Positions 11,284-20,780 of a stretch of 64,000 bases of DNA are shown here, piece after piece. The notes beneath the pieces are model-generated. The model worked only from the letters and a program-made list of their open reading frames with translations, was not told where the DNA came from and made no database searches. Source of the stretch: Mrakia gelida. Taxonomy: Eukaryota; Basidiomycota; Tremellomycetes; Cystofilobasidiales; Mrakiaceae. The position numbers and the translations under genes were made by a program. The stretch covers positions 310,001 through 374,000 of the forward strand of contig BRON01000014.1 in assembly GCA_024345305.1 (NCBI GenBank), given 5' to 3'. Numbering within the stretch: the first letter of the stretch is position 1; each line of letters starts with the position of its first letter.

Positions 11284-12603
11284 ATGCATCGATCTCCTCC
11301 AGACCAGCTCGAGCGAGTTGGAGACAGCTTCAAAGTTCCCTACACCATCGTACGTTCCGCTCGCCTCGTTGCTTTCAAGCTCGATCCTTATCTCTCTGGC
11401 GCTTGTTGAGCTCGAGCGTTCTCCTTCCTTCCTCGACTCACTGACTCGCATCCCTTCTTTCTCATCACACCTCCCACCAGATCAACGCCTTTGCCTCCTC
11501 CTCCCACTTCACCGGAAACCGCTGCCCAGTCGTCCTCTTTCCTTCCAGCGTCGGGAAGTCGTTCTTCCCCGACGAGACGCTTCGCTTGATCGCCTACGAC
11601 TGGCAGATGGCAGAGGTCGCGTTCATCTTCGAACGACCCGACTCTCCTTCGGACGAGTGGGATGTGCGCTTCTTCACCGACGAGATGGAACCTCGGCTAT
11701 GTGGTGTGAGCCTTCCGTCGCTCTTCGGAGATGGACGAGGACGAAACTCGAAATCACCTTCCTTCTTCTCCCTCCCTTTTTATCTCGCCCCGTCCTCAGC
11801 ACGCAACCTTTTCCTCCGCTCATTACCTCCTCTCCCTTCATCCTCCCCTCCCCTCCGTCACCCTCCACACTCCCTCTGGTCCCTACCTCGGTACTCGTCT
11901 ACCCAACAACACCGGCACTCAAGTCACCCTCCCCTCCGCCGACTTCGTCCCTTTCCCTTCGGACGACATCAACGGAGAGATCATCTTTGCTACTACCTGC
12001 GCTGGATTTGGATGGACCGTAGAGCGTGCTCAGAGGGAAGGGTTGATCAAGTTCGTGGGGTTGACGAGTGGGGAGGGAGGGAGGAAAGGGAGATACAATT
12101 ACGAGTCGTTCGCGCTGGTTGAGGTGGACGGGGAGCTGCTCGAGGGTGGGTTGGAGGGGGTGAAGATTGTCGGAGGAGCGTATGTGAGTCGATGAGTCGT
12201 CTTCCAGCTTCTCTCGTGCTCGAGCTGACGGGCCTCTCATCAGGCTTCCCTCCCTCGTTCAATCCCAATCCTCGTCGTCACCTCTCGCCCACCTCCCTCT
12301 CCCTCTTCCGACGCCTCTCCCTCTCCCGAGTTCATCTCCCGAGTCTTCAACCACCCCATCATCGCCACCTGCTTCGAAGACGACGTTACTGGGACGGCTC
12401 ACGCTGGACTTCTCGCTCCGTACTGGTCGAAGAAACTCCTCTCTGACGATGAGATCGGGACGACGGAGCTTGTCGCGAGGCAGGTCAGTAGGCGAGGTGG
12501 TGGGATGAGGGTGTGTTGGAACGGGAAGGGAGCTGGTGATGGTGGCTGGACGGACTTGAGGAGTGCGGGAGTCGAGAGCGGGGAGGGATGGATGTTGGTG
12601 TGA
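11284..12603 (+). CDS. PhzF-family (phenazine biosynthesis-like) protein, 4 exons, 344 aa
   Basis: Model: join(11284..11349, 11481..11705, 11800..12183, 12244..12603). The N-terminal motif INAFASSSHFTGNRC (residues 23-37) and the mid-protein CGHATFSSAHYLL match the family's GNP and GHATL motifs. The C-terminal DDVTGTAHAGLLAPYW and RRGGGMRV match the second lobe. Glu67 (in MAEVAF) sits where the catalytic glutamate of PhzF is found. Family members are isomerases or epimerase-like enzymes with a diaminopimelate-epimerase fold; the substrate of fungal members is mostly unknown and cannot be inferred here. Length fits (about 300 aa). An open frame without ATG precedes the start, so extra 5' coding sequence is possible. 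The 131-base first intron (GTACGT donor) is long for this region. Confidence 0.85.
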
Positions 12604-12810
12604 GTCCCGCGACGCGTCTTTCTGGTCGAACCCCGCGGAGTTCGATGCTCTCGTCCTTACTAATGTGCGCCTCTTTCTTTCCCTCCTCACACAAATCATG
12701 ATACACAGGCCGATAGCGGGGAGTTCCGAAGCTTAGATGCTTTCGATGGAGCAATATCTCTGGAAGGATCGAACGAAAGGAACATCGAGCCGAGAAAGTT
12801 GAAGCGACGG

Positions 12811-13092
12811 TCCATTCATTCGGTTCGTTTCGTATTCAAGATCTGCAGACGCGTGAGCGAATATAGTTAATGGTGTTCTCCTCGTTCGGTTTTTGCTGGA
12901 AGCCTGAGAATCCAAAGTCACCTCTTCGTTGTCCTTCTTGGAAGCTGAACGACCGAACGAGACGACGGAATGAGGTGAGCGTCCTCGTTGAAAGCGAGCG
13001 AGTCAAAAGACAAGAAGAGATGAGACGAACCCTCAAGGCCGAGTTCCTAGATGGTCTCGAAAATGCAGATCGAAGGCAGACTTGACGGTATC
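12811..13092 (-). pseudogene. Decayed copy of the Grg1/CCG-1-like gene at 16626, intron retained
   Basis: Read on the minus strand, 13092-13031 aligns with exon 1 of the intact gene (GATACCGTCAAGTC, then GAGACC and AACTCGG-TTGAGG). An intron-like stretch with GTTCGT and TTCAG follows, then 12945-12890 aligns with exon 2 (CTTCCAAG-AGG, AACGAAGAGGT, GCTTCCA). Further down, 12833-12814 matches the 3' untranslated region of the intact gene (AAACGAACCGAATGAATG). Lesions: the start codon is lost (ATG to GCC), exon 1 has one extra base, and a TAG replaces the CAG codon. Because the intron is retained, this is a DNA-level duplicate, not a retrocopy. The 3' part of the coding region is no longer alignable by eye. 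Confidence 0.75.
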
Positions 13093-13246
13093 GGCGTTGC
13101 GTGAGGGGTTGGAACGAAGGGCACGTCGGTGCTCGACGTCGACTCACGGAGAGTGCCGACGCGATGAGGGTCTGCAGGGCAACGAGTAAGCCAGAATCAG
13201 CCAAGATTTTTTTATCCGCGGTTTCGGAGAGGATAGGACTCACCTT

Positions 13247-14259
13247 TTACTCAAGCCTGGAGATGCGAGCGTTGACTTCTATTCTCCTCAGCCGCCCTTC
13301 AACCGACGACGCGTCCACACACGCCAACGCCTCCTTTCGAAAGATCCCTGCAAGCTCCTCCTTTCTCTCCTCCACATCCACCCAAATCTCCACCCTATCA
13401 AGCCCTCCACCTGGTAAGGCCTCCGTCGATCCCTCCTCCTCCGTACCAGATCCGAAGAGGTCGTCCAGCGTCGAGTTGACCATGAACCATCGAGCCTCAA
13501 ACGACAAGCTTTCCGAGAACTCGGTGACGAGTACGACGTTCTTGAAAGGTTGGTCCCTGAGGGGTGAAGAGGTTGTAGCGTCCATGAAGGAGATGGAGGT
13601 GAGGTTCGTCCAGCATCCGTGGTCGAAGCAGAGCGAGGGAGTGTTTTCGATTTCGACGTCTGGGGGGGACGCGACTCCTTCGACGTGGATCTTGACGGGT
13701 GCGAATCGAGGGAGGAGGTGTTTGGCTAGGATGCACTGAACGAGTTGATGGCGAGGTTGGAGGTGGAGGGTGTGTGGGACGAAGGGGAGGAAGATGGAGA
13801 GCTCGTCGACTTGGAGGATGGGGGTGAGATTGTTTTGATTTTGAGTGAAGAGGAGGGAAGGTGAAGGGAAGACGGATAGCCTGGTTTCGGTGAAGCTGAA
13901 GTTTTTGAGGTGAGTGAGGGAGGAAGGGATTCGAGGATTCTGGGAGTTGATCTGCAAAGAAAAGGGAGGAGAGTCGGTGAAAGAAAAATCATCGTGCTCG
14001 ACGCCTCGAGTCTCGCTGACTTTTCGCCAACGATCTAGGAGAAATGAGGATGAGGGCTCACTCGGGTGCAGAAAAACTTCGCCAGCTTCTCCTTCCCTTC
14101 GATGGAAACGTCGCGGTAAAGGAGCGGGGAGGAGAGCTGGAGGTAAGCGAGCGAAACCTGCGAGGCTCGTCCTAGCGAGGGAGGATCGCAAAACCGAAGG
14201 ACCTCGTGTTGGATTTCGAGAGGTAGAGCAGGGAGGGGAGGGGTAGATCTGTTTAGCAT
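13247..14259 (-). CDS. F-box-like protein, 2 exons, 300 aa
   Basis: Model: complement(14062..14259, 13247..13951); the intron has GTGAGC and TTTGCAG ends and the join is in phase 0. The N-terminus reads LPLEIQHEVLRFC-DPPSLGRASQVS-LYRDVSI, the usual F-box arrangement (LP, hydrophobic spacing, then a leucine/valine-rich second half). F-box proteins link substrates to SCF ubiquitin ligases through Skp1. The remaining 230 residues show no clear repeat and would be the substrate-recognition part; many fungal F-box proteins look like this. The stop lies directly before a GTGAG sequence, so a longer spliced C-terminus cannot be excluded. The partner and substrate are unknown. Confidence 0.65.
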
Positions 14260-14624
14260 CCTCCGAAGAGAGATGCTGGCTGGGTATACAGGACTTGTAA
14301 GGAAAACGTCCAGCTGACGTCCATTCGCGCTCCGCTCGACTTCTCAACTCTTCCACTCCTCGGACATCTTCCAATCCTCATACAGAGACGCCCCTGTCTT
14401 GCCTCAGAAAATAGATTCCGCCCGGCCAGTCGTGCCCGATCATTATCGGATGCAACTTTAGAAAGGTGTTCAAAGGGCGAGCCATGGAACGCTGCTGTCT
14501 CTTCAGACCTTCCCCGCTCTTTTCCTCTTCCTTCCCAACACCCGAGAGCGATCCAAAAGACGTCGATATACCATCGAACAACAGACGACGAGCTCACACT
14601 CCCACCGACGTCTCCCTCCCTCGC
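14260..14624. other. Intergenic region between two minus-strand genes
   Basis: Upstream of the F-box-like gene and downstream of the DUF3072 gene. I see no coding signal and no defined regulatory element. Confidence 0.4.
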
Positions 14625-15784
14625 TCACTTCTTCAACTCCTCGATCTTCCTCGACGCGTCGCTCTTGCCCAATTCCTTGTCCTCCTCCGGCGAGACCTCG
14701 AGTCCCTTCTGCTTCTCGAGAACGGCGAGGTAGGCAAGCTGCTTTTCGGTGGCGGGCTCTTCTCCTGCAAGGACGGAGGACGAGAAGAAAGCAAGTCAGA
14801 GATGCATGCGAGCGGACGACGAACGCACCAATCGAACGTGAAGGGAAAGTAAAGAGAACCGTAAAACTCACCAGTAGCCCAACTCTCAGGATCTTCCAAG
14901 TACTCCTCCGTTCCAGGTGTCTCCTCCTCCTTCTTCTCAGCATCCTTCGTCGTCGCTGGTTTGATCGAACTCGACGCGTCGTCCTTCTGTCCCGTCTTCT
15001 TCGACTCCTCCTCCTTCTCCTTCTCAACTCCCTCCTCCTCTCCCAAGCCGTCAACAGGGATCCCCTTCCAATTCTTGAGTCCGTCGATGATCTCGCTGGC
15101 TTCGGTTTTGGTGAGGTGATCTCGTTTCGAGGGAGAGAGGTGGAACGAGGGATGTTGTTTCGCCAGGAGGGAGATGAAGGCGAGTTGTTTGGAGGTTGCG
15201 GAGTCGGATCCTAGTAGACCAGAAGAACAAGACGATGCAAAGAGGAGAGAGACAAAAGTCAGAGTCGTACGCTGGAGGAATGGGAAGAGGAAGAAGAGAC
15301 GAGACGAGGGAAGTGACGTCGTCGATTGAAGTCGTTGAAGCTCGCGAGATCGAGCCTGCCTTCCCTTCCCCATCCCTTCCCTACCCTCCCCGTCTTCGTG
15401 CTCTCGAGAGCAGGCGTTACAATGCATGGGAGATAGACTCACCAGTAGCCCAAGTCTCAGGATGCTCGAGATAATGATCTTCTCCGAACTCCTCCTTCTC
15501 GTGAGCTCCCTCCTCCCCCTCCTCCTCGACCTTCCTCTTCTTCACCTCCCTCTCCTCAGGCTCTCCCTCCTCCTTCTCCTCAGCAGAACGCTTCTCCCCA
15601 GGCTTCTCCTTGTCCTCGTGATGATGATGAGGAAGAACGATCTTGCCCTTTTTGAGCCCTGAGATCATCTCTGACGCTTCGGTCTTGTCGATTCCTTCGA
15701 GCTCCTCCTCGTCGATGTCGAGATGATGCTGCTTCTCGAGAACTTGGATGAAGTCGAGCTGTTTCGTGGTGGCGGGATTGGAGC
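14625..15784 (-). repeat. Exon-bounded repeat of the DUF3072-like module
   Basis: Three coding repeats on the minus strand (module starts near 15784, 15210 and 14764) coincide with exon starts. They differ in linker length: two long, charged linkers and a C-terminal module that ends the protein. Confidence 0.8.
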
Positions 15785-15996
15785 CTGCACATAGTCGAAG
15801 AGAAGTGAGAGAAAGAAGAGAGATAGGGCAGAGAGGAAGGAGGAGGGGAGGCGAGTTGAGCTCGAGCTCGAAGGAAGAACGGCGAAGGATCACACGAACC
15901 TGTTGCCCAAGACTCCGGATGGTCGAGATGATCTGGAGGAAAAGCTGTAGAGGGAGGAGCTGTAGATTTCGAGGTGTTGGGAGTCGAGGAAGCCAT
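14625..15996 (-). CDS. Protein with three tandem DUF3072-like modules, 4 exons, 305 aa
   Basis: Model: complement(15900..15996, 15443..15784, 14872..15210, 14625..14764). Exons 2, 3 and 4 each begin with one module: PATTKQLDFIQVLEKQ, SATSKQLAFISLLAKQ and PATEKQLAYLAVLEKQ, each followed by a K(T/S)(E/D)AS-(K/E)I--LK segment. Exons 1, 2 and 3 each end in the same junction peptide, PE(S/T)WATG. All three introns are phase 1, so exons 2 and 3 are symmetric units. DUF3072 is a short domain of unknown function, usually present once per protein, following a DP-x-W-x-TG motif. The linkers here are highly charged (E/K runs, one His run), so the protein is probably soluble and partly disordered. Cellular role unknown. 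It is divergent to the Grg1-like gene. Confidence 0.85.
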
Positions 15997-16625
15997 GCTG
16001 AAGGAGGGAGGAAAGGGAGGGGATGCTCGACGTCGGTGGCGAGACTCGATCCTCCCGCGCCCGTCCTTTTTCTCGGGCGGAGGTTGAAAACTCGACGCGA
16101 CTGACTTTGCGACTTTCCCTTCCTGGTCTGCTCAACAAGAGCTTACCATAGCCATAGCCTCTTGGATAGCCCGTCTTCGCTCTCCCACGTCGCCTCTCCC
16201 TCCCCCATCTCCCCATCTCTCGAGTCTCAGCTGGAATTTAGCTTTGTCGCGCTTGCGGCGTCGCGCGTCTCACTTCCCTCCCGATCATCCGTTCCCGGTT
16301 CCCTTTCCCCCCCTCCCTCTGACGTGGAAGCAAAATGATGACCCGCTCAGCCTCAGGGGGCGGACCAGGCACCGACGTCATAATGAAGGTACAGGTACAA
16401 AAGAGACCTCGAATTCAGCCCTCTCTTCTTTCCTCCATCCACCACTACCTCTCTCACCCTCCTACCACCTCTTCCCAAACCACCCAACCAACCTCAACCA
16501 CTTCTTTCAATGTTCGTCCTTCTGTCCTGTCGCTCTGCTTCCGGTTTCGTCCTTGGTTCGCCCCATCTCGTTTTGCTGACCTTCGCCCTTTCCTCCTCTT
16601 CCATCTCTTCTTCGACTTCTTCAGA
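15997..16625. promoter_or_regulatory. Divergent promoter region, DUF3072 gene / Grg1-like gene
   Basis: Between the two start codons. A GC-rich element, CAGGGGGCGGACC (16354-16366), contains an AGGGG core like stress-response or Mig1-type sites known in other fungi. It would suit a glucose-repressed Grg1 homologue, but binding is only inferred. A pyrimidine-rich leader with CACC and CAACC clusters precedes the Grg1-like ATG, typical of highly transcribed fungal genes. Confidence 0.35.
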
Positions 16626-17029
16626 ATGGATACCGTCAAGTCCGCCGTCAACTACGTTTCCGAGACCGTCCAGGGACTCGGTGCTGAGGGTGAGTCCTTT
16701 CTCCCATCTCATCTCACTCTTGCCTTCGTTCGACGAGCTCGCTGACCCTGCTCCCCTCCCGCCCTCGTTCGTTCTTCTTCTCTGCAGCTTCCAAGGAGGG
16801 AAACAAGGAGGTCGCCAAGGACTCCAACGCTTCCATCGGAACCCGATTCGACGCTGCCACCTCTGCTGTTGGAGACAAGGTGCGTTTCTTGCTCTCCCTC
16901 TCGTCCATCTCTCCCTCCCGCCCCACCTCGTCGAAGCTCACCCTTCTTCCCTTCCTCCTGTTCCTTCATTCTCAGGTCGACCAGCACGGACACGAGGCTG
17001 ACGCCAAGCTCAACAAGGAGAAGATCTAA
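16626..17029 (+). CDS. grg1: Grg1/CCG-1-like glucose-repressible small protein, 3 exons, 69 aa
   Basis: Model: join(16626..16689, 16788..16879, 16976..17029). The product starts MDTVKSAVNYVSETVQGLG and continues with ASKEGNKEVAKDSN and GDKVDQHGHEAD, the pattern of the Neurospora ccg-1/grg-1 family in size (about 70 aa) and sequence. Family members are abundant hydrophilic proteins induced by glucose starvation, stress and, in Neurospora, the circadian clock; their biochemical role is unresolved. Introns have GTGAGT and GTGCGT donors and GCAG/TCAG acceptors. A decayed copy lies 3.5 kb upstream on the other strand (12811-13092). Confidence 0.92.
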
Positions 17030-17477
17030 AAACAGCTTCCTGGTATTTTTGTGGAAACGAAACGAACCGAATGAATGAATCGTCCTTCTTGATCTTTTCG
17101 ACGTTGAGCTCTGGAAAGAGCGAAACAGGGAGGAGAGCCGATAGAGTGAGGAGTCACGGATCGCAGCGTCAAAGTGAGTGACATTGATGCAAGCACGGAA
17201 ATAAACCCGAAACCTGGAGGGAGGACGGGAAAGAGCGCTCGCTTGTCCACAGTTGACGACAACAAGACGCATCGCCGCCGCCGCTCTCGACTCTCCATCG
17301 TCTCTCTCATTTCCCAACGTCTATCTCACCGAACTCAGAGATCCAAGTCGTCATGCATAGATTAAGAGAGAAAGCTAGACTAGATAAGCGTAAGGTAAAG
17401 TCGAGAACAAGCCGAGAAAGGTCGTCAAAAGAGATCAAAGAGAAAGAAACGTCAACCAGATCCACCATCACACCCCC
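17030..17477. other. Convergent 3' region
   Basis: Contains the 3' untranslated region of the Grg1-like gene; the stretch AAACGAACCGAATGAATG (from about 17057) is shared with the decayed copy at 12811-13092. No coding signal before the stop of the IQ-motif gene at 17478. Confidence 0.5.
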
Positions 17478-20470
17478 TCAAGCAGACACCTTCCCCAACG
17501 CCGGCCCGTTCAAATCCTTCCTATCCCCCTTCGTCTCATCCGCGTTGTCAGACCTGAACTTCGTCTGCTCATCCGTCTCGACCTTCTCGCTCCTCTCCTT
17601 GTCCGACACCCTCTCCTCCTTCCCATGCTCCCTCATCGCATCCACCTTCGACGTATCCCTGACCCCTCCCTTACGTCCGAAAAAGAGATCGCGTTTCCAC
17701 TCGGACATGGTTTGAGAGTTCGATTTGACGGGTCCAGAGGCGGAAGCGGGATGGGAGTTCTTGAGATCGTCGGCCTTTTCGCTCGCGGCTGCTCGTTCGT
17801 CTCGTTTGGCTTTCTCGGGGTGGAGAATCTTGGTCTTGACTTTGGCTTCCTTCTTGGAGAAGGCGGCGTACTTTTCGAGACCGAGGAGGATCTGCGAGGA
17901 AGGAGGAGAGGGGAAGGAGAGTTGAGCGTCAGTCGGGCCAACGAACCGATCTTGACGTGACCAGGAGAGAGATAGAAGCAAGGGACGAACGAGCTCAGCC
18001 TTCTTGACCTTGACCTTCGAGAGATCGGCTCCCTGGCCCTCGAGTTGATGGAGGAAGGATTTGAAGTGCTGAGCGGGAAACGAAGGGAGGGTAGGAAACG
18101 AGGTTGGCCTAAACGATCTTCGACTTCGCTCGCAAGGAGAGCGAGAAGGGAGACGAACCTCGATGTTGGAGCGGTAGTGACCAGAGAGAGGACTGAGACT
18201 TCGAATGAGACCGTGTTGAACCTGGAACGAGACGAGGATCAAAGGAAAGCGAGTCAGCTCCGTCGACGCGTCTCGTCTCGATTCGGGTCAAGCAGAAGAT
18301 CAAGACGTACTGAAAGGATACCAGCGCTCGTGACTCGACCTCCAGAAAGGAAAGAAGAATGCTGGAAGGTTCCAGTCTTCTTGAGTCCGACGAAGACTGT
18401 AAACGTCAAAGAGAAAGCCGAGGGAGGGAGGGTCAGCATCGATCCGCTATTCGAGGTGGAAAGACGCGCGAGAGACTCACGATTTCCATCCAAATCAGCA
18501 ACGTAGATCCAAGTATTCTTTCGAACAGTCTTCCTCAACATCCTCTCAGTCAGACCGTTGACGGAGAGCTTCTCAAAGAATCGTCCGATGGGACCCTTCG
18601 TCGATTCCTTCGTGTCCGCGTAGTGATGAGCGTCCTCCTCCTCCTCGTCCGATGAAGACTCCGAAGAAGACTCGGATCCAGGCTCGGCGGGTTCTTGTTC
18701 GTCTGCGAGATCGAGAGGGAGGGTGAAGGTGGGGTTAGTTGGAGCTCGTCGCGTCGAAGCGAAGATAGGTTGACTCACCGTCCTCCTTGGGCGTGTTCAT
18801 GAGAGGAACGATTCCTCGACCCTGGCCAGCGTCCTCGTACTTCTTGGGACTGAGATAAAGAGGAAAAAGGGTCAGAACATGGGGCGAAGGGAAGCGATGC
18901 GAACGCGAAGTGCGGCGAAGGAGAGGAAACGAGCTTCGAACTCACGCGGTATCGACAAACTGTCCAGCGAGAGCTCCAGAGAACCATCGAAGCTTCCCAT
19001 CCTGACGAGAGATCGTGACGAGGTAGCTGAAAGCAGAAAACGCGCGTCAGAAAAAGTCTCTCGCCTTCTTCGCGTCGTCTCGAAATCGTGTGCTCACTTC
19101 AAACGCTGCTCAGCCGACAGATACGTGATCCTCTCCTTCTCCAGCTGTTCTCTTGAGCACTCCGGCAAGCTGAGCTCCTTCCCAGGTCCGTGATCGAGCC
19201 ATCTGAGAACGAAGGAAAGAGTCAGCGACGCTCAAGCTAGCCCTCCTCGTCCTTTCGTTGTTTCGCTGTGATCTCACCGAAAGAAGTTATCCGTCGTATC
19301 CGAGTCCTCCCAAGCTTGGTGGTAGTACTTCAGATTCGAGCCGTATCGGTGGCGAGAGTCGACCATTTCGAGCCAGTGCTGCTCCTCGAGCTGGAGTGGG
19401 GAGGAAGATAATCGAGTGAGCTCTCTGCGAGTTCGACGCGGTGCTTTCGTCCATAGATCTCGACTCACCTTCTTGTTCTTGATATCCAAACTCCCCTTCT
19501 TCTTCGCCTCTCCAGGTGTAGAAGAAGCAGCCGTGTCCTGATCGATCCCCGAGCCATTCTGTGGAGAAGCGAAGAGGACGAGCGAGGGAGGGAGGGAGAG
19601 GTTCAGCGACGCGTCCAGCTCGTCCTCGGATCCGAAGACCAATCCTCAAGGGTAGACGTACCTGGATCTGAGAAGCAGCATGAAGAGCTCGATGCCAACG
19701 TTCCTTCGGGGCGTTCTAGAACGAATGTACGTAGCAAAGACGAGAGGGAAGGAGGTCAGTTTCGAGCTCTCTCCTCCCGTCTGTTTTTAGAGGGTGAGTG
19801 AGGCGGAGGGAAAGGGCCGAGTTTCTCTCCCTCCCGAACCATACAAAAGCGATCACTGCTAGATTGACTAGAAGGAGAGCAGCTTTGCTCTCCCCACCTC
19901 ATTCATCCTCTCTCGAAGAAGCAAGCCAGAGAGAGACGAGAGGAAGGGCCGAAACCTCTCTCGGCAGTCACGAACCCTCCCTCCCTCCCTCCTCCTCGCA
20001 GCCGAGCGAACAGCATGGATGGAACAGCAGGCTCACCTTCCCCTCCTGAGCATCCCTCTCGTTCCTGATCCCTTGAGTTCGATTCAAAGCGTCTCCCCAA
20101 CGACCATTTGAGGACCTGAAAGTCGAAGAAGAAGGAACGAATGAGCTCGGAAGGGGGAGTGAGCTCGGAAGGCGGGAAGAAGGGAAGAGCTCGAGGACGA
20201 ACAGTCCAGACTCCTTGTTGGCAGCTCGAACTTGATGACCTCGAACATGCTTCTGGATGATCCCAACGGCTTTGATCTCTTCCGGAGAGGCGGATGGAGG
20301 AGGAGAGGGGGGAGTCTGGGGAGAGAGAAGGAAGAGAAGGGAGGAAGGGAGGGAGAGGTCAGCTCGAGTCTCGGATGCTTCCCTTCCGTTCTCTCCTCCC
20401 TTCCTTCGTTCATCCGCCTCAACCTCGACTGCAAGCGACTCACATCTTGAGGTGGAGATTCGGTTGACAT
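17478..20470 (-). CDS. IQ calmodulin-binding-motif protein, 14 exons, 528 aa
   Basis: Model: complement(20444..20470, 20212..20315, 20037..20115, 19662..19715, 19469..19558, 19278..19390, 19098..19202, 18946..19026, 18779..18849, 18481..18702, 18311..18396, 18159..18221, 17991..18068, 17478..17891); all phases agree. An IQ motif, IIQKHVRGHQVRA, lies near residues 30-42, suggesting calmodulin or light-chain binding. The middle (RYGSNLKYYHQAW, FFRWLDHG, YLSAEQRL) and later part (FVGLKKTGTFQHSSF, SLSPLSGHYR) match a conserved uncharacterised family of fungal IQ proteins as I remember it. An acidic Ser/Glu stretch separates the two conserved blocks, and the last 120 residues are Lys/Glu-rich. Intron 3 (19716-20036) is unusually long at 321 bases. 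Confidence 0.8.
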
Positions 20471-20780
20471 AGCGGTATCGAGAGTCAGTTCGTTGTTTGT
20501 TTTGAGTTCGTGGTCGGTGGAAGAACAAAGGCACGAGGGAAACGAACGAACCTCGCCCGTCGAAGCTTTCGAATCGGTCGAACACTTCTGGATGACGAGT
20601 CAACAAAGAGGGCCGCGGAGATTACGGTCTCAAATTTTCACGATCCATGAACGAGGGCGAAGAGAGAGAGGGAGAAGGAAAAACATGAATCATTCAGGGC
20701 GTGAAAAAAGAGAAGAGTAAACAAGCGGGTGCGAAGTGAAGAGAAAGAAGGAACGAAACGAAAACACGACCTCAACTAAG
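20471..20780. other. Short intergenic region
   Basis: Upstream of the IQ-motif gene and downstream of BCK1, both on the minus strand. Nothing recognisable. Confidence 0.4.
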
